Shown piece after piece: positions 7,118 to 17,000 of a DNA stretch of 57,065 nt (position 1 is its first letter; each line of letters starts with the position of its first letter). Under the pieces are notes generated by a model. The model was not told the origin of the DNA and ran no database searches. It worked only from the letters and a program-made list of their open reading frames with translations. The DNA is from Bacteroidaceae bacterium (GTDB lineage: Bacteria > Bacteroidota > Bacteroidia > Bacteroidales > Bacteroidaceae). The translations under genes and the position numbers were made by a program. The stretch spans positions 1 to 57,065 of the forward strand of contig JAFYNL010000010.1 in NCBI GenBank assembly GCA_017548075.1, given 5' to 3'.

Positions 7118-9265
7118 TTAGAAGTCCTTTCCTACGAACTCGGCTTCCTTGCTTAGAGCTTCCTCTTTGGCTTTTGCAGAAGGTTGGCGGAAACGATATG
7201 AGACGCTAAAGACAATGTTCGGATAGGTAGGACGAACCCAAGTTTCGCTCCTCAAAAGAGCCGAACTTCGAAGACTATGGTAGCGAGCCGTGTGGAAGAT
7301 GTCGTGAGCAACGAGTCCCAACTGCAGTTTGCCCTGCAAGAGAGACTGGCGAGCTGCGAGGTCGAAATAAACGTAAGCCGACTCTTTACCTTGTGTAAGA
7401 TGTTGACCTCCAACGAAATGGCCGTCGAATTGAAGAGCTGTGTTCTTCGCCAAACGGAAGTTATTTATCCATCCAATCGTGCCAGTTGTGCCGTGAGCAT
7501 TGGTGCAACCTTCGTATGTGGCTCGATAATTGTAGAGAGAAAGCGTGCCGTTTGCAGTCATTTGCCACCAGTTTGTCGGCTTCGTAACAACTTGCAATTC
7601 AAGTCCTTCCCGCCATTCATTCCCCGCATTAATAATACTGTCGAGCGTCACGCCTGCACCATAAGCCCGACGAATATAGTCAACCACTCCTGTCCTACGT
7701 CTTGCATAGATGGTTGCATTTACTTGTGTCGAGCCAAACATCTTGCGCCAAGAGAGTTCGAGGGAGTGTATGTACTCCGACTTGAGGTCAGGATTGCCGA
7801 TGATTCGCGTGTGATAATCCTCATAAGTAATGTAGGGCTCGAGTTTCCAAATGCCTGGCCGATTCGTTCGTCGCGAGTAACCAAGCGTGAAAGTGCCTGC
7901 TTTGTCGGTCGTATAAGCCAGATGAGTTGACGGATAAAGCTCGGTATATTTCTTGTAACGACTAGTGATTGTGGGCAAATCCATCTCGTCTATGAGGTTA
8001 TCTATGCGGAGACCTGCGTCGAACTGAAGAGGTCCGATGCGGTCGTTCGCCTGAGCATAAGGGCTATGCGTCTGCCTTCGATAATAGAAAGGAGCGTAGA
8101 GGTCGTCCTGCCAAACAAATTCTTGTTGCGGAAGGTCCCAGTAACAAATGCGATAATCGCCATGCTCGCTATAAGTCGTGTATTGATATCCGACCTCGAG
8201 AATGCCAGTTTGTCGGTAATGAAGCTTGTAGGAAAGAGCTCCGTCGCAATCCCAATGATGCTCAGTTTCATAGCCTCGAGTGCCCTCTTGACGCGCTCCA
8301 TTCAAGTCGAACATATTGCTCTCAGTATATTCTTCCGAGAAGCGATCATAGCGAAAACGATTGTTGATGTTGATTTCATCGCCTCGTTCGTTGAGTTTCC
8401 AAGTGTAATCGAAGGCAGTTTGAAACAGATACTTCGTCAATTTATAACGGTCGTGGCTATCGAGAAGGTCGGGGGAGAGGTTTGTCAGATACGTCATATC
8501 TCCACCTCTGGGATTGATGGTTCTGCCACCTTGCAAGTCGATGTTCAGCCGATGCCAGCCGTCGTTGAACTCATAACCACCTTGCCCGATGTAAGTTCGG
8601 AAGTCGCGAAAGCGTGTGCCATCAGCAAAAGAAGTCACAGTTGTGCCGTTTGCCGAGGTCTGTTTCTCTTGTTCAAACTGACTTTTATTGTGAATATCCG
8701 AGCCTTGTCCCCCTACATATATATTATGGTGGCCTGTTCTGTAGTTGATTTTGGTGTCGAGCGAGAGCGTTCCCCAAGTGGATGCAGTACCATTCACACT
8801 AATGTCCCAGCCATCTGTCTCACTTCGTTTTGTAACGATATTGATGATGCCCACATCCCCTTCAGTCTTGTATTTGGCCGACGGAGTTGTGAGGATTTCG
8901 ATGTCTTTAATGCTGGCAGCACCAATCATCTGAAGTGCTTCGGTTCCCGAAAGAGGTGAAGGTTTGCCGTCAACATAGACGAGGAACTCCTGACTGCCGC
9001 GAAAAGAGAGGCTTCCGTTGGCATCCACAACAACTCCAGGCACAGATCTCAGCACATCGAAAGCCGTTCCGCCTTGAGCCGTAAGCACTTGTTCGGCATC
9101 GATTCTCTGTCTGTCCAGACGATAACTGATGCGTTGCCTTTGTCCGTTAATGCTCACTTCCTGCATCAAGGTCGAGTCGCTCAACTCCGACTTTTGTTGA
9201 GCCTTCAGACTTATTGCCTGCAAAAAGAGAAGACAAAACAGCAATTTCAGCTGGATGCGTGCCAT
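7118..9265 (-). CDS. TonB-dependent outer-membrane receptor (plug plus beta-barrel, no SusD partner)
   Basis: This 715-residue outer-membrane protein has a signal peptide ending near LKAQQ (about residue 23). A plug domain follows (VLRSVPGVVVDANGSLSFRG, then SIKDIEILTTPSAKYKTEGDVGIINIVTK). A long beta-barrel of the outer-membrane-beta-barrel type (OMP_b-brl_3-like) alternates aromatic and polar residues. It lacks the N-terminal carboxypeptidase-regulatory-like domain of SusC and has no SusD nearby, so it is a stand-alone receptor. The ligand is unknown. The ATG at 9265 places the signal peptide at the N-terminus. An upstream in-frame ATG (9304) would add 13 charged residues and overlap the promoter. 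Confidence 0.85.
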   Translation of the reverse strand: MARIQLKLLFCLLFLQAISLKAQQKSELSDSTLMQEVSINGQRQRISYRLDRQRIDAEQVLTAQGGTAFDVLRSVPGVVVDANGSLSFRGSQEFLVYVDGKPSPLSGTEALQMIGAASIKDIEILTTPSAKYKTEGDVGIINIVTKRSETDGWDISVNGTASTWGTLSLDTKINYRTGHHNIYVGGQGSDIHNKSQFEQEKQTSANGTTVTSFADGTRFRDFRTYIGQGGYEFNDGWHRLNIDLQGGRTINPRGGDMTYLTNLSPDLLDSHDRYKLTKYLFQTAFDYTWKLNERGDEININNRFRYDRFSEEYTESNMFDLNGARQEGTRGYETEHHWDCDGALSYKLHYRQTGILEVGYQYTTYSEHGDYRICYWDLPQQEFVWQDDLYAPFYYRRQTHSPYAQANDRIGPLQFDAGLRIDNLIDEMDLPTITSRYKKYTELYPSTHLAYTTDKAGTFTLGYSRRTNRPGIWKLEPYITYEDYHTRIIGNPDLKSEYIHSLELSWRKMFGSTQVNATIYARRRTGVVDYIRRAYGAGVTLDSIINAGNEWREGLELQVVTKPTNWWQMTANGTLSLYNYRATYEGCTNAHGTTGTIGWINNFRLAKNTALQFDGHFVGGQHLTQGKESAYVYFDLAARQSLLQGKLQLGLVAHDIFHTARYHSLRSSALLRSETWVRPTYPNIVFSVSYRFRQPSAKAKEEALSKEAEFVGKDF

Positions 9266-9291
9266 AACGAAACTTTTTACCTTAGCTTTCG

Positions 9292-9299
9292 CAAATTTA
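9292..9299 (-). promoter_or_regulatory. -7 element TAAATTTG for the TonB-dependent receptor
   Basis: The complement of CAAATTTA reads TAAATTTG, a TAnnTTTG match 26 bases upstream of the 9265 start. It supports that start, because the alternative ATG at 9304 would lie upstream of the promoter. Confidence 0.65.
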
Positions 9300-9320
9300 C
9301 ACAATTCTCTTCAAAAATGA

Positions 9321-9350
9321 TTGTATTATGAAAAAATAATACTATATTTG
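9321..9350 (+). promoter_or_regulatory. Promoter of the GH3 gene (TTG-N19-TATATTTG)
   Basis: TTG at 9321-9323 and TATATTTG at 9343-9350 are spaced by 19 bases, an ideal Bacteroidetes promoter. The ATG at 9369 follows 18 bases later. It is divergent from the receptor promoter at 9292-9299. Confidence 0.8.
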
Positions 9351-9368
9351 CAGAAAAAACATACAACT

Positions 9369-11486
9369 ATGACACAAAATCACCCATTTCATCGTTTTTT
9401 TCTGTCTGTTTTAGTGTTGCTCGTGACCTCTCTTTCCGTGCAGGCTCAGCAATATCCTTATCAGAACCCGGAACTCAGTCCTAAGGAAAGAGCCCAAGAT
9501 CTCTGCAAACGATTGAGGTTGGAGGAGAAGGTAGGCCTCATGATGCACTTCTCAAAACCGGTCGAGAGGCTTGGAGTTCCTGTCTTCCAATGGTGGAGCG
9601 AGGCTCTCCATGGCGTGGGTCGAAACGGTCATGCAACAGTTTTCCCTATTACGATGGGAATGGCTGCAACGTTCGATACCTTGCTTGTGGAGCGTGTTTT
9701 CACGGCAGTCAGCGATGAGGCTCGCGTCAAGCACAATCAGGCACATCGGCTTGGAACGCAGCGAGAAATGTATCACGGCCTTTCTTTTTGGACGCCAAAC
9801 ATCAACATTTTCCGTGATCCGAGATGGGGAAGAGGACAGGAAACCTATGGCGAAGACCCGTATCTGACGGCTGTGATGGGTAAGAGTGTGGTTCGAGGAC
9901 TGCAAGGTCCTGCCGATGCTCGCTACCAGAAGTTGCTGGCTTGCGCAAAGCATTTTGCCGTTCATAGCGGTCCTGAGTGGAGTCGTCACCGTTTTAATGC
10001 CGAGAACATCAAGCTTCGCGACCTTCACGAGACCTATCTTTATGCTTTCCGCGCCCTTGTGAAGGAGGCGAAAGTGGCTGAGATAATGTGTGCATACAAT
10101 AGTTTCGAAGGCAAACCTTGTTGCGGAAGTGACCGTTTACTTCAGCAGATTTTGCGTGATGAATGGCATTTCGAAGGTCTTGTAACCAGCGATTGTTGGG
10201 CTGTGGACGACTTTTGGAAGGAGTGGGGACATCATTACAGCGAGAGCAAGACCATAGCTGTGAGCGAGGCTGTCCTTGCTGGAACGGATGTTGAATGCGG
10301 CGAAACCTTCGGAAGCCTCAAGGACGGTGTAAAAGAGGGGCGTATCAAGGAAGAGACCATCGACAAGAGTCTTTGCCGATTGCTCGAGGCGCGTTTCCGT
10401 CTGGGAGATTTCGACGATCCTCATCTCAATCCTTGGAACAGGATTCCCGACTCTCGCCTTTGTTGTCAGGAGTTCGCTGATCTGGCCCTCGAAGCAGCTC
10501 GAAAGAGCATAGTTCTGCTGAGGAACGAGAAGAACACTCTGCCCCTTTCTGAGGCTGACGCAAAGGATCTTTACATTATGGGCCCGAATGCTGCGGATAG
10601 TACAATGATGTGGGGAAACTACAACGGCTTCCCTCTTCACACAATCACGCTGGCAGAAGGCATTTGCAGCATTTGTCCGTCAGCAACTTTCGTTCCTTGG
10701 GAAAGGAATGTTCAGCGTCAAGTAGAGGCGGCTTCTGATGCCAAAACTGTCATTTTCTGTGGCGGTATTTCTCCAAGACTTGAGGGAGAAGAGATGGATG
10801 TGAAGGAGGAAGGCTTCAAAGGAGGTGATCGTACGATGATTGAACTGCCGAAGGACCAGCGCGAAATCCTTGCCGCTCTCCATAAAGCAGGCAAGAAAGT
10901 CATCCTCGCAAACTGCTCTGGAAGCGCGATTGGACTGGTTCCTGAGCAACAATCGACAGATGCAATCCTTCAGGCTTGGTACGGAGGTCAGGCTGGAGGA
11001 CGAGCTTTGGCAGAGGTCATCTTTGGCAAAGTCAATCCGAGTGGCAAGTTGCCTGTGACTTTCTATCGTAATGTGGACCAACTTCCCGACTTCGAGGACT
11101 ACAATATGGAAGGGCATACCTATCGTTTCTTCCGTGGCGAGCCGCTTTATCCGTTTGGTTACGGCCTGAGTTACAGCAAGTTCGTCTATGGAAAACCCAG
11201 TTTTGCGAACGGACAGTTAACGCTTCCCGTCAGCAATAAGAGCAAGCGAGATGGAGAGGAGACAGTGCTCGTATATATTACTAAGGTAGGCGATACAGAC
11301 GGGCCAATCCGCACGCTTCGAGCCTTCCAACGAGTCGAAATTCCAGCAGGAAGCACTAAGTCGGTCAGCATTCCTTTGCCAGATAATGCTTTTGAGTGGT
11401 GGGATGTGAAGTCGAACGCCATGAGAATTCTGCCTGGACAGTATATTCTTCAGGTTGGCGACAAGAATCTGAAAATCACGAGGTAA
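9369..11486 (+). CDS. Glycoside hydrolase family 3, beta-xylosidase/beta-glucosidase type
   Basis: This 705-residue secreted enzyme is expected to release terminal sugars from beta-linked oligosaccharides. The signal peptide ends near SVQAQQ (about residue 27). The (beta/alpha)8 domain has WWSEALHGVGR, the substrate-binding KHFAVHSGPEWSRH and VTSDCWAV, with Asp275 as the probable nucleophile. SDC and NSFEGKPCCGSD resemble the xylosidase branch of GH3 more than the glucosidase branch. The C-terminal alpha/beta sandwich and a short fibronectin-III-like domain (from about residue 610) complete the family layout. It is monocistronic. Specificity for xylan is inference from motifs only. Confidence 0.9.
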   Translation: MTQNHPFHRFFLSVLVLLVTSLSVQAQQYPYQNPELSPKERAQDLCKRLRLEEKVGLMMHFSKPVERLGVPVFQWWSEALHGVGRNGHATVFPITMGMAATFDTLLVERVFTAVSDEARVKHNQAHRLGTQREMYHGLSFWTPNINIFRDPRWGRGQETYGEDPYLTAVMGKSVVRGLQGPADARYQKLLACAKHFAVHSGPEWSRHRFNAENIKLRDLHETYLYAFRALVKEAKVAEIMCAYNSFEGKPCCGSDRLLQQILRDEWHFEGLVTSDCWAVDDFWKEWGHHYSESKTIAVSEAVLAGTDVECGETFGSLKDGVKEGRIKEETIDKSLCRLLEARFRLGDFDDPHLNPWNRIPDSRLCCQEFADLALEAARKSIVLLRNEKNTLPLSEADAKDLYIMGPNAADSTMMWGNYNGFPLHTITLAEGICSICPSATFVPWERNVQRQVEAASDAKTVIFCGGISPRLEGEEMDVKEEGFKGGDRTMIELPKDQREILAALHKAGKKVILANCSGSAIGLVPEQQSTDAILQAWYGGQAGGRALAEVIFGKVNPSGKLPVTFYRNVDQLPDFEDYNMEGHTYRFFRGEPLYPFGYGLSYSKFVYGKPSFANGQLTLPVSNKSKRDGEETVLVYITKVGDTDGPIRTLRAFQRVEIPAGSTKSVSIPLPDNAFEWWDVKSNAMRILPGQYILQVGDKNLKITR

Positions 11487-11496
11487 GGAGTGCGGC

Positions 11497-11607
11497 AAAT
11501 CTTAACGTGGTTAAATCGCAAACTTAACGTGTTACGTTGGCGATTTTAACGTGTTACGTTTGCAATCTTAACACGTTACGTTTGGATTTTAACTGAGCTT
11601 CGTTTGG
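11497..11607. repeat. 22-bp dyad repeat array C (5 units)
   Basis: Units lie at 11497-11519 (23 bp), 11520-11541, 11542-11563, 11564-11585 and 11586-11607. The array sits between the GH3 stop and the tRNA-fMet terminator on the other strand. The end segment ACGTTTGGATTTTAAC is shared with arrays B and D, so the arrays are related as blocks as well as unit by unit. Units 3 and 4 face each other as AACGTGTTA and TAACACGTT and could also pair as one longer hairpin. Confidence 0.9.
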
Positions 11608-11613
11608 AGACAT

Positions 11614-11649
11614 AAAAAAACAACCCGGGGCACGAATGCCACCGGATTG
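11614..11649 (-). terminator. Intrinsic terminator after tRNA-fMet
   Basis: Read on the minus strand, a 12-13 base stem (CAATCCGGTGGCA / TGCCCCGGGTTG, one bulge and one G-U pair) is closed by a TTCG tetraloop and followed by seven T. It lies 12 bases beyond the 3' end of tRNA-fMet. Confidence 0.9.
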
Positions 11650-11661
11650 CTACCACCCTCG

Positions 11662-11734
11662 TTGCGGGAGCACGACTCGAACGTGCGACCTCCAGGTTAT
11701 GAGCCTGACGAGCTACCAACTGCTCTACCCCGCG
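11662..11734 (-). tRNA. Initiator tRNA-fMet (anticodon CAU)
   Basis: The cloverleaf has acceptor CGCGGGG against TCCCGCA, leaving the C1-A72 mismatch that marks initiator tRNA. The anticodon loop CTCATAA has CAT at 11699-11701. The D arm is GAGC-AGTTGGTA-GCTC and the T arm GCACG-TTCGAGT-CGTGC. The anticodon stem is CAGG/CCTG, one base pair short of the usual three-G/three-C run. CCA is not encoded (CGA follows the discriminator), unlike tRNA-Lys in this window, so the end must be added by nucleotidyltransferase. Confidence 0.95.
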
Positions 11735-11755
11735 ATGTTTTGAGTTTTGTGGCTG

Positions 11756-11787
11756 CAAAGGTAAGACGAAATTCCTAATCTGCCAAA
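11756..11787 (-). promoter_or_regulatory. Promoter of tRNA-fMet (TTTG-N20-TACCTTTG)
   Basis: On the minus strand, TTTG (complement of 11784-11787) and TACCTTTG (complement of 11756-11763) are spaced by 20 bases, a full consensus Bacteroidetes promoter 21 bases before the tRNA 5' end. Confidence 0.85.
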
Positions 11788-11901
11788 TTATTTTGCTAAA
11801 ATTTGTGCCCCTAAACATCGATTTCTGTCATTTCTTGCACAAAATACGCTCATTTGAGCATTTTTAACACCTAAAAATTGCACAAATCAAAGAAAATGTG
11901 C

Positions 11902-11909
11902 TATCTTTG
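11902..11909 (+). promoter_or_regulatory. -7 element TATCTTTG of the TetR-fabG-rluA operon
   Basis: TATCTTTG ends only 8 bases before the ATG of the TetR gene. TTG at 11878-11880 is a possible -33 element at 21-base spacing. If the start point lies at the usual distance, the 5' leader is only a few bases long, so translation may be leaderless or nearly so. Confidence 0.7.
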
Positions 11910-11917
11910 CAATCGAA

Positions 11918-12526
11918 ATGGCAGTAGTTAAGACTCGAATCAAACTTGTAGATGTGGCTCGACAACTGTTTGCTAAGAACGGTCTCGAAAACACCACGAT
12001 GAACGACATTGCTCAGGCTTCGGGCAAAGGTCGCCGCACTCTCTATACCTATTTCAAGAGTAAGGAGGAGATTTATTGGGCAGTCATCGAGGGAGAACTG
12101 GAGCGCATCAACGAGAAGATGACTGATGTGGCGACCCAACCGATGGAGCCTGAAGACAAACTCGTCGAGGTCATCTACACTCACCTCAACATGATCAAGG
12201 AAGCCGTTCAACGCAACGGAAACCTCCGAGCCGAGTTCTTCCGCAACATCATTATGGTGGAAAAAGTCCGCAAAAACTTCGACAAAAACGAACAAAGGCT
12301 TTTTGCTTCCATCATGGCGGAAGGCGTTCAGCAAGGGCGTTTCGAGATAGATAGCATTCCTCTCTGCTCGGACATTATGCACTACTGCGTTAAAGGACTC
12401 GAGATACCTTATATTTATGGGCGTTTGGCCGATGGAATGCCGCAAGGAATGAGTCGCGGAATCGTGCAGAAACTCATTCATAAGGCATTGAGCAGGCAAG
12501 AGAAACACATCAGCCAATACCTCTAA
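11918..12526 (+). CDS. TetR/AcrR family transcriptional regulator
   Basis: This 202-residue DNA-binding protein has an N-terminal helix-turn-helix (residues about 7-55). DVARQLFAKNGLENTTMNDIAQASGKGRRTLYTYFKSKEEI is a textbook TetR head. The C-terminal helical ligand domain is not recognised. It precedes fabG by 35 bases, so it may regulate its own operon, possibly in response to lipid or acyl compounds, but that is inference from context. The very short leader after TATCTTTG is unusual. Confidence 0.92.
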   Translation: MAVVKTRIKLVDVARQLFAKNGLENTTMNDIAQASGKGRRTLYTYFKSKEEIYWAVIEGELERINEKMTDVATQPMEPEDKLVEVIYTHLNMIKEAVQRNGNLRAEFFRNIIMVEKVRKNFDKNEQRLFASIMAEGVQQGRFEIDSIPLCSDIMHYCVKGLEIPYIYGRLADGMPQGMSRGIVQKLIHKALSRQEKHISQYL

Positions 12527-12561
12527 TCAGACAACAGATAATAGACAACAGACAACTGAAT

Positions 12562-13320
12562 ATGGGATTATTAGAAGGAAAAACCGCACTCATCACGGGT
12601 GCAGCAAGAGGCATCGGTAAGGCGATTGCCTTGAAGTTTGCCTCTGAAGGCGCAAATATAGCATTCACAGACTTGGTTCTCAACGACGAAATGGCTGCTG
12701 GCCTCGAAGCTACTCGCAAAGAGATTGAGGCAGTTGGCGTTACTTGTCGTGCTTATGCAGGTAATGCAGCCGACTTTGTAGCTACCGAGGAGGTCGTTCA
12801 GAAGATAAAGGAAGACTTCGGCACAATTGACATTCTCGTCAACAATGCTGGCATCACGAAGGATGGACTCATGCTTCGTATGACCGAACAACAGTGGGAT
12901 GCAGTCATCAACGTTAACCTGAAGAGCACGTTCAACTTCACTCATGCTTGTGTTCCCGTCATGATGAGGCAGCGTGGAGGCAGCATCATCAACATGGCAA
13001 GCGTGGTTGGCGTTCACGGCAACGCTGGGCAGGCAAACTATGCAGCCTCGAAAGCCGGTATGATTGCCCTTGCAAAGAGCATCGCTCAGGAAATGGGACC
13101 GAAGGGAATACGCGCAAATGCAATTGCTCCTGGCTTCATCGAAACCGCTATGACGGCGCAGCTTAGCGAGGAGATTCGCGAGGAATGGAAGAAGAAGATA
13201 CCTCTTCGTCGAGGCGGACAAGTTGAGGATATTGCCAACGTGGCTACTTTCCTCGCTAGCGATATGAGCAGTTATGTAAGCGGCCAAGTCATCCAAGTTG
13301 ATGGCGGCATGAATATGTGA
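12562..13320 (+). CDS. fabG: 3-oxoacyl-[acyl-carrier-protein] reductase FabG
   Basis: This 252-residue short-chain dehydrogenase reduces 3-oxoacyl-ACP to 3-hydroxyacyl-ACP with NADPH in fatty-acid elongation. The cofactor motif TGAARGIG (residues about 10-17), NNAG, the catalytic Ser in INMASVVG and YAASKAG all fit. The C-terminus ends VSGQVIQVDGGMNM, as FabG does. The gene lies between a TetR regulator and an RluA-type gene and its TGA overlaps the next ATG. It is only a moderate guess that this copy, rather than a paralogue elsewhere, is the housekeeping enzyme. Confidence 0.93.
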   Translation: MGLLEGKTALITGAARGIGKAIALKFASEGANIAFTDLVLNDEMAAGLEATRKEIEAVGVTCRAYAGNAADFVATEEVVQKIKEDFGTIDILVNNAGITKDGLMLRMTEQQWDAVINVNLKSTFNFTHACVPVMMRQRGGSIINMASVVGVHGNAGQANYAASKAGMIALAKSIAQEMGPKGIRANAIAPGFIETAMTAQLSEEIREEWKKKIPLRRGGQVEDIANVATFLASDMSSYVSGQVIQVDGGMNM

Positions 13321-14003
13321 TGCAGGTACTCTACGAGGACAATCATCTGATAGCCGTAGCAAAGAAAGCAGGGGACATCGTTCAGGGAGACAAGACCGGC
13401 GATGTCCCTTTGTCTGATTTAGTGAAGGCTTACCTGAAGGACAAGTATCAGAAGCCTGGGAACGTCTTTCTTGGAGTCGTTCACAGGTTGGATCGTCCTG
13501 TTAGTGGGGTAGTGATCTTTGCTAAGACAAGCAAGGCTTTGCCCCGACTCAATAAGATGTTTGCTGAGCATGAGGCAGTTAAGAAGACCTACCTCGCAAT
13601 CGTCGCCAACAAACCTCCGCAATCAGAAGGGACGCTCACTCATTGGTTGACACGCAACGAAAAGCAGAATACGGCTCGAGCCTACGACCGAGAAGTGCCT
13701 AACAGCAAGAAAGCAATCCTCGATTATCGTCTTGTGGCAGAGTCGGAACGCTACTTCTTGCTCGAAGTAACCTTGCATACAGGTCGTCATCATCAAATTC
13801 GAAGTCAGCTTGCAAAGATAGGTTGTCCCATAAAAGGCGACTTGAAATATGGCGCTCCTCGCAGTAATCCAGACGGAAGTATCAGCCTTCATGCTTGGCG
13901 ACTCTCGTTGGAACATCCCGTTTCACACGTTCCTCTAACAATCGAAGCTCCTATGCCTGAAGAGCGTCTCTGGCAAGAGATAACGAGGCCTCTTATGTCT
14001 TAA
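13320..14003 (+). CDS. RluA family 23S rRNA/tRNA pseudouridine synthase
   Basis: This 227-residue enzyme converts uridine to pseudouridine in structured RNA. The signature HRLDRPVSG carries the catalytic Asp, and LHTGRHHQIR and LHAWRL are the later family motifs. There is no S4 domain, so it is a single-domain member of the RluA/RluC/TruC group and the target site cannot be named. The ATG at 13320 overlaps the fabG TGA (TGATG). A GTG three bases earlier is the only alternative. Overlap implies translational coupling. Confidence 0.92.
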   Translation: MQVLYEDNHLIAVAKKAGDIVQGDKTGDVPLSDLVKAYLKDKYQKPGNVFLGVVHRLDRPVSGVVIFAKTSKALPRLNKMFAEHEAVKKTYLAIVANKPPQSEGTLTHWLTRNEKQNTARAYDREVPNSKKAILDYRLVAESERYFLLEVTLHTGRHHQIRSQLAKIGCPIKGDLKYGAPRSNPDGSISLHAWRLSLEHPVSHVPLTIEAPMPEERLWQEITRPLMS

Positions 14004-14061
14004 TGTATTCTTCTTTGACACAAAATTTCTTATTTTGTGTGGCAAAATGAAGAGTTTTTCG

Positions 14062-14069
14062 TACCTTTG
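14062..14069 (+). promoter_or_regulatory. -7 element TACCTTTG for tamB-tamL
   Basis: TACCTTTG lies 25 bases before the ATG at 14095 and downstream of an in-frame ATG at 14044, which argues for the later start. A TTTG at 14034-14037 is 24 bases upstream, longer than ideal. Confidence 0.65.
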
Positions 14070-14094
14070 CCTCTTGAATAGTGCTTGCAAAGGC

Positions 14095-17000
14095 ATGAAA
14101 CGTGCGCTAAAATACATTTTTAGGACACTTTTGGCGATAGTATTACTCATTGTAATGCTTGCTGCCAGTCTCTATCTGCCACCAGTGCAAAGGTGGGCAG
14201 TTAACAGGCTTACTGCCTATCTTGAGGAGAAGACTGGCCTTGAGGTGTCCATCGGAAGCGTGCATCTTGCTTTCCCCCTTGACTTGAGTCTCGGACAAGT
14301 ACATATTGCAAAGCCACCAACCGATATCTTAAATGTTGACAATGTCCTTGTTGACCTCGACCTCACTCGTCTCTTGACCTTGCATGTTGGTGTGGATGCA
14401 ATAGAACTCTCTGATGGAAGTATTCACACGACTGATTGGATAGATGCGGTTGCAATGGATGGCAGTATCGGCAATCTCAAGATTGTTGCCGATGATATTG
14501 ACTTGCGAAATAAGAAAGTCAATGTGACGGATGCATCTCTCGATGGTTGTGTGCTCGACATAAAACTTCGTGAAACAGAAGAAGACACAACTGAAAGTGC
14601 GCCAATTGATTGGCAGATAGATGTTGACAAAGTGCACATCAACCAGAGCAAGATAGCCCTTCAGTTGCCAAATGATGCGATGCGAGTCAATGCAGCTATT
14701 CGTGAGGCCAATCTTGATAGTGGCGACATTAGTCTTAGCAAAGGAACTTATCGAATAGGCAAGATAAATCTCTTGGCAGATAACCTTACTTATGATATCC
14801 CCGGCTCTAATCCAGTAAAAGGATTTGATGTGAATCATCTTGCTTTTAAGGATTTGGAGTTAGGGCTTGATAAGTTTTCCTACGACCAAAACACTTCTGT
14901 GCTTAATGCTCAATTGCATAGACTTGCCTTTAAGGAAAAGAGTGGTTTCCAACTTGATAACCTTGCTGTAAACCTCTCTCTCGACTCTACGCATATCGTT
15001 GCAACAGGGCTCGACCTGAAGACTCCACATAGTTCTGCAAGAGGCAACATCAACCTCGATTGGGATGCACTCTCGCCTAAGAAACGCGGACAACTTGATG
15101 CGGACATTCAGGCTTCTTTAGGTCATGAAGATGTTCTTTGCCTTGCAGAATCTTATCTGCCAAAGGATCTCGCGAAACAATATCCTCGTCAGCCTCTTAA
15201 CATCAATCTTGATGCAAATGGCAATGTAGATAATCTTTACCTCCAGACTTGCAATGTGAACATTCCTACAGTCATCGATGCCCGTACTACAGGCTCAGTT
15301 CAGAACTTAATGGATAGCAAGAAACTTGGAGCAGACCTGAAGTGGGACGTTACGACGATGGACCTTCGTTGTGTCAACCGCTATCTTGGATTGAAGGATG
15401 TTCGTTTCCCCAAGATGACCATTCATGCCGACACTAAGTTACGAGATGCTTCGAAGCTGACTGCCGATGCTTTGCTTCTTGAGGGCAAAGGTAGAGCCCA
15501 TCTGACTGGCAACATCGATCTGAACTCGATGGCATATCAAGGTAAGACTCGCATTACTAATCTGCAACTTCACGATTTCCTGCCAAAAGACTCGCTTTAT
15601 GCTCTCACGGCTACTGCTAAGTTCTCAGGTAGAGGCACAGATATGCTTAGTCCCAGTACTAAACTTCACGCCCAAGCTGATATCACTCATCTTGGTTATG
15701 CTTCGTGGGACTTGGATAACATAAAAGCAGACTGCCGTTTGGAGAAAGGCAAGGCATTGGTCGATATAAACAGCCAGAACGATTTGCTTTGTATGCAGGG
15801 TTGTGTAGAAGCATCCATTACTGATCGAAAGTTGAAGGCTGCTGATTTCAACATGGACCTGAGCCACATCGACCTCTATGCCCTTCACTTAGCAAAGAAA
15901 CCTCTTTCGGCAAGCATGGTAATGCACTTGGATGGAGCCTCTGACTTCAAGCAGACGCATAACTTGAAGGCTCGCATCGAGGCAATGGAGTTGATGACTG
16001 CCGATAGCGTGATTTATCCTCTAGATTTAACCCTCGATGCTAGTCTTTCGCCTGAACATCTTCAAGCAAAAGCATTTGCAGGCGACCTCAGTCTTTCAGT
16101 TTCGTCCGACCAAGGACTTGATTCTTTGTTGGCGCGATACAATAACTTTAGCAAAGAGTTGCAAAGAGAGATAGATAGTCTTCGCTTAAAGCAGGATACG
16201 TTAAGAACGCTTTTGCCGCATTTGAAGATGGAACTTACTTGCGGTCAAAAGAACCCGATAGGCAATATTCTTCGTCATGCTACAGGTTATAGTTTCCGCG
16301 ACCTTTCCTTCCATCTTACAACCTCGCCTGAAGAAGGTTTGAGTGGCAATGGCTATATGCATTCCCTCAATACAGGAGCCATCTTACTTGACAGTATCGA
16401 TTGGCAAATCCGGCAGGAGCCGAGCGGAGTTTCTCTTGATGCCAAAGTAGCAAACGGTCCGAAGAACAGTATTGTGACCTTTATGTCGCAAGTTCATGCG
16501 GCTTTAACAGAGACGGGTGCTAATGCAGATCTTGTCTTTTATGACGCTCAAGGAAAGAAGAGTGTGGACTTCGGTTTGGTTCTCGACTTGCTTCAGGATG
16601 GTTTGCGTGCTCATTTCACACCACTCAATCCGATTATTGCTTATCGTCGTTTCACGCTCAATGATGATAACTTCGTTTCGCTAACTCGCAATGGGCATCT
16701 CGATGCGTTGGTCGACCTTCTTGCAGATGATGGGACAGGTTTGAAACTTTATACTATGCCAAACGATGAGGCTCAACAAGATGTTTCGCTAAGTGTAAAT
16801 CACTTTAATGTAGGAGAACTGACGCAAGTCATTCCCTTCATGCCTGACATTAGCGGCTTCCTTCATGGCGACTTCCACTATATGCAGGCTGACAGTACAA
16901 CTACTGTTTCTGCAGAAATGCTTGTAAAGAGGATGGCGTACAACGGAGTTTCATTTGGCGACGTTGGCTTGAATGGCGTTTATTTCCCCAATGCTGATGG

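Noticed and set aside
7000-11734. The two tRNA genes as integration sites of a mobile element.
   Set aside because: No integrase, direct repeat of the tRNA ends or change of gene content was seen beside either tRNA.
11576-11818. 80-codon frame on the minus strand.
   Set aside because: It overlaps the tRNA-fMet gene and its terminator and promoter.
14035-14094. Longer N-terminus for TamB (20 extra codons).
   Set aside because: It would start upstream of the promoter element TACCTTTG and before the membrane helix.
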